Part shown: positions 6,170-8,174 of the stretch, in pieces
Numbering within the stretch: the stretch's first letter is position 1
How the letters are laid out: every line of letters starts with the position of its first letter
Source of the DNA: SCTD01 sp046593875
GTDB taxonomy: Bacteria; Actinomycetota; Actinomycetes; Mycobacteriales; SCTD01
Reading direction: 5' to 3'
DNA length: 8,174 bases
Assembly (NCBI GenBank): GCA_046593875.1
Contig: JBKJQQ010000195.1
Coordinates: forward strand, 1 to 8,174
Notes under the pieces: model-generated
Databases searched by the model: none
Told to the model about the DNA's origin: nothing
Seen by the model: only the letters and a program-made list of their open reading frames with translations
Translations under genes and position numbers: made by a program

Positions 6170-6804
6170 TGGCCCTCACCCGTGACCAGCTCGCCGCACG
6201 CGTGGCCCACGAGCTCGAGGACGGCCAGTACGTGAACCTCGGGATCGGGCTGCCCACGCTCGTGCCGAACTTCGTCCCGGCCGGCGTGCACGTGGTGCTG
6301 CAGTCCGAGAACGGCGTGCTCGGCGTCGGGCCCTACCCGACCGAGGACCAGGTGGATCCGGACCTCATCAACGCCGGCAAGGAGACCGTGACGGTCCTGC
6401 CGGGCGCGTCCTACTTCGACAGCGCCGCGTCGTTCTCGATGATCCGCGGCGGACACGTCGACGTCGCCGTGCTCGGCGCGATGCAGGTCTCCGCGAAGGG
6501 TGACCTCGCCAACTGGATGATCCCCGGGAAGATGGTCAAGGGGATGGGTGGCGCGATGGACCTCGTCCACGGCGCCAAGCGGGTGCTCGTGATGATGGAG
6601 CACGTCTCGCGCGACGGCAGCCACAAGATCGTCGAGGAGTGCACGCTGCCGCTGACCGGCAAGGCCTGCATCCAGCGGATCATCACCGATCTCGCGGTCA
6701 TCGACGTCGGACCCGAGGGACTGGTGCTGCGGGAGACCGCGCCCGGCGTGACGCTCGACGACGTGCGGGCTGCGACCGGTCCGGAGCTGACGGTCGCGCT
6801 GTAG
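6169..6804 (+). CDS. scoB: 3-oxoacid (succinyl-CoA:acetoacetate-type) CoA-transferase subunit B
   Basis: Beta subunit, carrying the catalytic glutamate that forms the covalent enzyme-CoA thioester intermediate. The 211 residues match the family (about 210-220). Visible motifs are YVNLGIGLPTLVPNF (21-35) and the subunit B active-site signature LQSENGVLG (44-52), with Glu47 as the nucleophile. They are followed by GPYPTEDQVDPDLINAGKETVT, SFSMIRGGHVDVAVLGAMQVS and DLANWMIPGKMVKGMGGAMDLV, all typical of ScoB/AtoA proteins. The start ATG shares its A with the scoA TGA stop, and GAGG (6155-6158) inside scoA lies 10 bases upstream, so the subunits are translationally coupled and probably made in equal amounts. 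The last codons lie in one arm of an 11-base direct repeat spanning the stop. Exact acyl specificity (acetoacetate versus 3-oxoadipate) cannot be fixed from sequence. Confidence 0.93.
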   Translation: MALTRDQLAARVAHELEDGQYVNLGIGLPTLVPNFVPAGVHVVLQSENGVLGVGPYPTEDQVDPDLINAGKETVTVLPGASYFDSAASFSMIRGGHVDVAVLGAMQVSAKGDLANWMIPGKMVKGMGGAMDLVHGAKRVLVMMEHVSRDGSHKIVEECTLPLTGKACIQRIITDLAVIDVGPEGLVLRETAPGVTLDDVRAATGPELTVAL

Positions 6805-6827
6805 GTCGCGAACCAGCGGTCGCGCTG
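6791..6827 (+). repeat. 11-base direct repeat spanning the scoB stop codon
   Basis: CGGTCGCGCTG occurs at 6791-6801, where it encodes the final residues of ScoB just before TAG, and again exactly at 6817-6827 in the intergenic gap, a 26-base period. A third partial copy, GGTCGCG, lies between them at 6804-6810. The repeat is directly visible. Its origin, for example a small local duplication, is inference, and the high G+C raises the chance of coincidence. Confidence 0.55.
6807..6824. terminator. Possible hairpin between convergent scoB and membrane-protein genes
   Basis: In the 44-base gap between two convergent genes, CGCGAACC (6807-6814) can pair with GGTCGCG (6818-6824): seven base pairs, one bulged A, and a three-base loop AGC. 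It begins just after the scoB stop. No T-run follows on either strand, so it is not a classical intrinsic terminator, but actinobacterial terminators often lack one. The fold is drawn by eye. Confidence 0.35.
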
Positions 6828-6848
6828 CAACGGCTGCCTGTCGCAGGG

Positions 6849-7121
6849 CTACGCCTCGGAGGCGTGCGCCGTCCCGACCTGACGACGCCCGGCGAGGACG
6901 TAGGCGACCGTCAGCCCGACGAACCAGGTCGCGTTGACGGCTGCGGCCGGGAGGTTCCCCTTCGCCAGCCACGCGCCGGCGATGAGGGCCGCGCCGGCCT
7001 GCGCGAGGGCGAAGACCTCGATCTCGCGGCGCCGCCAGAGCCGCAGGAAGCCCGGGGTGAAGAGCGTGAACGGGACGGCCAGCACGTAGCCGAACAGCAG
7101 GGCGACATCGGCTGGGGTCAC
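6849..7121 (-). CDS. Small three-helix membrane protein of unknown function
   Basis: 90-residue predicted integral membrane protein with three hydrophobic segments: about residues 6-22 (VALLFGYVLAVPFTLFT), 36-53 (VFALAQAGAALIAGAWLA) and 57-77 (containing NATWFVGLTVAYVLAG). The loop RLWRRRE (27-33) and the RR after the third helix are strongly basic. By the positive-inside rule the N-terminus is outside and the C-terminus in the cytoplasm. I recognise no family and no catalytic motif. The start is GTG at 7121, with AGGA (plus-strand bases 7129-7132) 7 bases upstream. The gene converges on scoB with 44 bases between stops and is divergent from the phosphotransferase gene, with only 62 bases between their starts, so promoter signals must be compact. 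Codon use is like its neighbours (G/C-ending), which supports real coding. Confidence 0.75.
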   Translation of the reverse strand: MTPADVALLFGYVLAVPFTLFTPGFLRLWRRREIEVFALAQAGAALIAGAWLAKGNLPAAAVNATWFVGLTVAYVLAGRRQVGTAHASEA

Positions 7122-7183
7122 GGCAGCATCCTGTCGGAGACCCCGGCTCGGAGCACAGGCGGGTCGGGCGGCAGGATCACCCG
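7122..7183. promoter_or_regulatory. 62-base divergent start region with mirror-image ribosome binding sites
   Basis: This region separates the membrane-protein gene (minus, GTG at 7121) from the phosphotransferase gene (plus, GTG at 7184). Each gene has CAGGAT (minus strand 7128-7133; plus strand 7172-7177), and its AGGA core lies 7 bases from a GTG start followed by ACC. The two initiation regions therefore form an imperfect inverted repeat flanking the gap. Only about 38 bases remain between the two ribosome binding sites, so the two promoters must overlap, or one lies within the opposite gene. I see no clear -10 or -35 hexamers. Confidence 0.5.
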
Positions 7184-8174
7184 GTGACCGCCTTCACCGA
7201 CGAGCCGCGCGACCTGCGCGCCGAGGACGCCTTCGACGTCCAGGCACTGCACGGGTGGCTCCTCGGCCGCGTGCCGTCGCTGGGGGACGAGCCGCCAGAG
7301 GTCCGGCAGTTCTCCGGTGGCGCATCCAACCTCACCTACCTGCTGCGCTACCCGTCCCGCGACCTCGTCCTGCGCCGCCCGCCGACCGGCGTCAAAGCCG
7401 CGAGCGCGCACGACATGCGGCGCGAGCACCGGGTCCAGCAGGCGCTGCGACCGCACTACCGGTACGTGCCCGAGATGGTGGCGTTCTGCGACGACGCCGC
7501 GGTGCTCGGCGCGGACTTCTACGTGATGGAGCGGCTCGCGGGAACGATCCTGCGCGGCCGGCTGCCTGCGGGGATGACCTTGTCCTCTGCTGAGGCGCAG
7601 TCGCTCGGCCGGCGTGCGATCGACAGCCTGGTCGAGCTGCACCAGGTGGACGTCGAGGCGGCCGGCCTCAGCGACCTCGGCAAGGGCCTGGGCTACGTCG
7701 GCCGACAGGTTTCGGGGTGGTCGGACCGCTACCGTCGGGCCCGCACGCCGAACGTGCCCGACTTCGAGCCGGTGATGGCGTGGCTGGCCGCGGAGCAGCC
7801 CGCCGACGTCGCGAACCGCCTGGTGCACAACGACTTCCGGCTCGACAACCTCGTCCTGGACGACGACCTCGCGGTGATCGGCGTCCTCGACTGGGAGATG
7901 GCAACCATCGGCGACCCGCTGATGGACCTGGGCGGCGCGCTGGCCTACTGGGTGCAGGCCGACGACGAGGAGATGTTCCGGCTGAGCAAGCGGCAGCCCA
8001 CCGACCTGCCCGGCATGCCGACCCGCGCCGAGGCCGTCGCGCACTACCGCGCGCGCTCCGGCCTGGCCGTCGACGACTGGACCTTCTACGAGGTGTTCGG
8101 CCTGTTCCGATTGGCCGGCATCGCGCAGCAGATCTACTACCGCTTCCACCACGGCCAGACGACCAACGAGGCGT
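7184..8174 (+). CDS. Phosphotransferase family protein, ACAD10/11 kinase-domain type, 3'-truncated
   Basis: Cytoplasmic small-molecule kinase-like protein of the APH/choline kinase fold (phosphotransferase enzyme family). The frame is open from the GTG at 7184 to the window edge: 330 residues, no stop, and probably only a few tens of residues missing. Motifs in order: a nucleotide loop FSGGASNLTYLLRYP (43-57); the VLRRPPTG segment followed by SAHDMRREHRV, characteristic of the ACAD10/ACAD11 kinase-like group; MERLAG; the catalytic loop HNDFRLDN (215-222), with Asp217 the probable base and Asn222 a metal ligand; and the metal-binding LDWEMATIGDPLMDLG, with Asp236. Position 216 is Asn, where relatives I recall usually have Gly. 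AGGA (7173-7176) lies 7 bases before the GTG. In ACAD10/11 this domain acts on 4-hydroxyacyl-CoA during hydroxy fatty acid breakdown; bacterial members often sit beside acyl-CoA dehydrogenases. The true substrate here is unknown, and the next gene is outside the window. Confidence 0.88.
   Translation, partial: MTAFTDEPRDLRAEDAFDVQALHGWLLGRVPSLGDEPPEVRQFSGGASNLTYLLRYPSRDLVLRRPPTGVKAASAHDMRREHRVQQALRPHYRYVPEMVAFCDDAAVLGADFYVMERLAGTILRGRLPAGMTLSSAEAQSLGRRAIDSLVELHQVDVEAAGLSDLGKGLGYVGRQVSGWSDRYRRARTPNVPDFEPVMAWLAAEQPADVANRLVHNDFRLDNLVLDDDLAVIGVLDWEMATIGDPLMDLGGALAYWVQADDEEMFRLSKRQPTDLPGMPTRAEAVAHYRARSGLAVDDWTFYEVFGLFRLAGIAQQIYYRFHHGQTTNEA

Noticed and set aside
7118..8152. 344-codon open frame on the minus strand
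   Set aside because: It is antisense to the phosphotransferase gene, whose HNDFRLDN and LDWE motifs are unmistakable on the plus strand.
1..8174. Mobile element, phage, CRISPR, tRNA or defence system
   Set aside because: No transposase, integrase, terminal inverted repeats, regularly spaced repeats, tRNA-like fold or defence-gene motif is visible. Base composition and codon bias look even across the window.

Overview
This is GC-rich DNA (about 70% G+C by eye) with GTG/ATG starts, strong third-position G/C bias and densely packed genes. The content points to a high-GC actinomycete: an adjacent fbiA-fbiB pair for cofactor F420 synthesis, with FbiB in the bifunctional actinobacterial form, and an scoA-scoB pair resembling the mycobacterial one. 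I cannot name the genus from sequence alone. A soil actinomycete such as the Geodermatophilus/Frankia-type orders is only a guess.

Layout, left to right. (1) Bases 1-2089, plus strand: the 3' part of fbiA (start lies left of the window), overlapping by 8 bases a complete fbiB. Together they make dehydro-F420-0, reduce it and add the polyglutamate tail. (2) Bases 2086-5344, minus strand, read right to left: an AlkA-type DNA glycosylase, a small lipoprotein gene starting on the base after the glycosylase stop codon, and, after 79 bases, a 599-residue secreted protein with four Asp-box motifs and an LPATG cell-wall sorting signal. Its stop codon interlocks with that of fbiB in a shared CTAG. (3) Bases 5402-6804, plus strand: scoA-scoB, the two subunits of a 3-oxoacid (succinyl-CoA:acetoacetate-type) CoA-transferase, divergent from the glycosylase across 57 bases. 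(4) Bases 6849-7121, minus strand: a 90-residue three-helix membrane protein of unknown function, convergent with scoB. (5) From 7184 to the right edge, plus strand: a phosphotransferase of the ACAD10/11 kinase-domain type, cut by the window end.

Four functions lie side by side: redox cofactor synthesis, alkylation repair, envelope proteins and short-chain acyl-CoA metabolism. scoAB and the ACAD10/11-type kinase could both serve catabolism of keto or hydroxy acids, but they are separated by an oppositely oriented gene and need not be co-regulated.

I see no tRNA or rRNA, CRISPR array, insertion sequence, integrase, phage gene or attachment site, and no gene-free stretch longer than 79 bases. 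Most of the window is ordinary chromosomal content. The least explained elements are the LPATG-anchored Asp-box protein, the lipoprotein coupled to the DNA glycosylase, and a few small repeats at gene boundaries. I found no convincing new multi-gene system.
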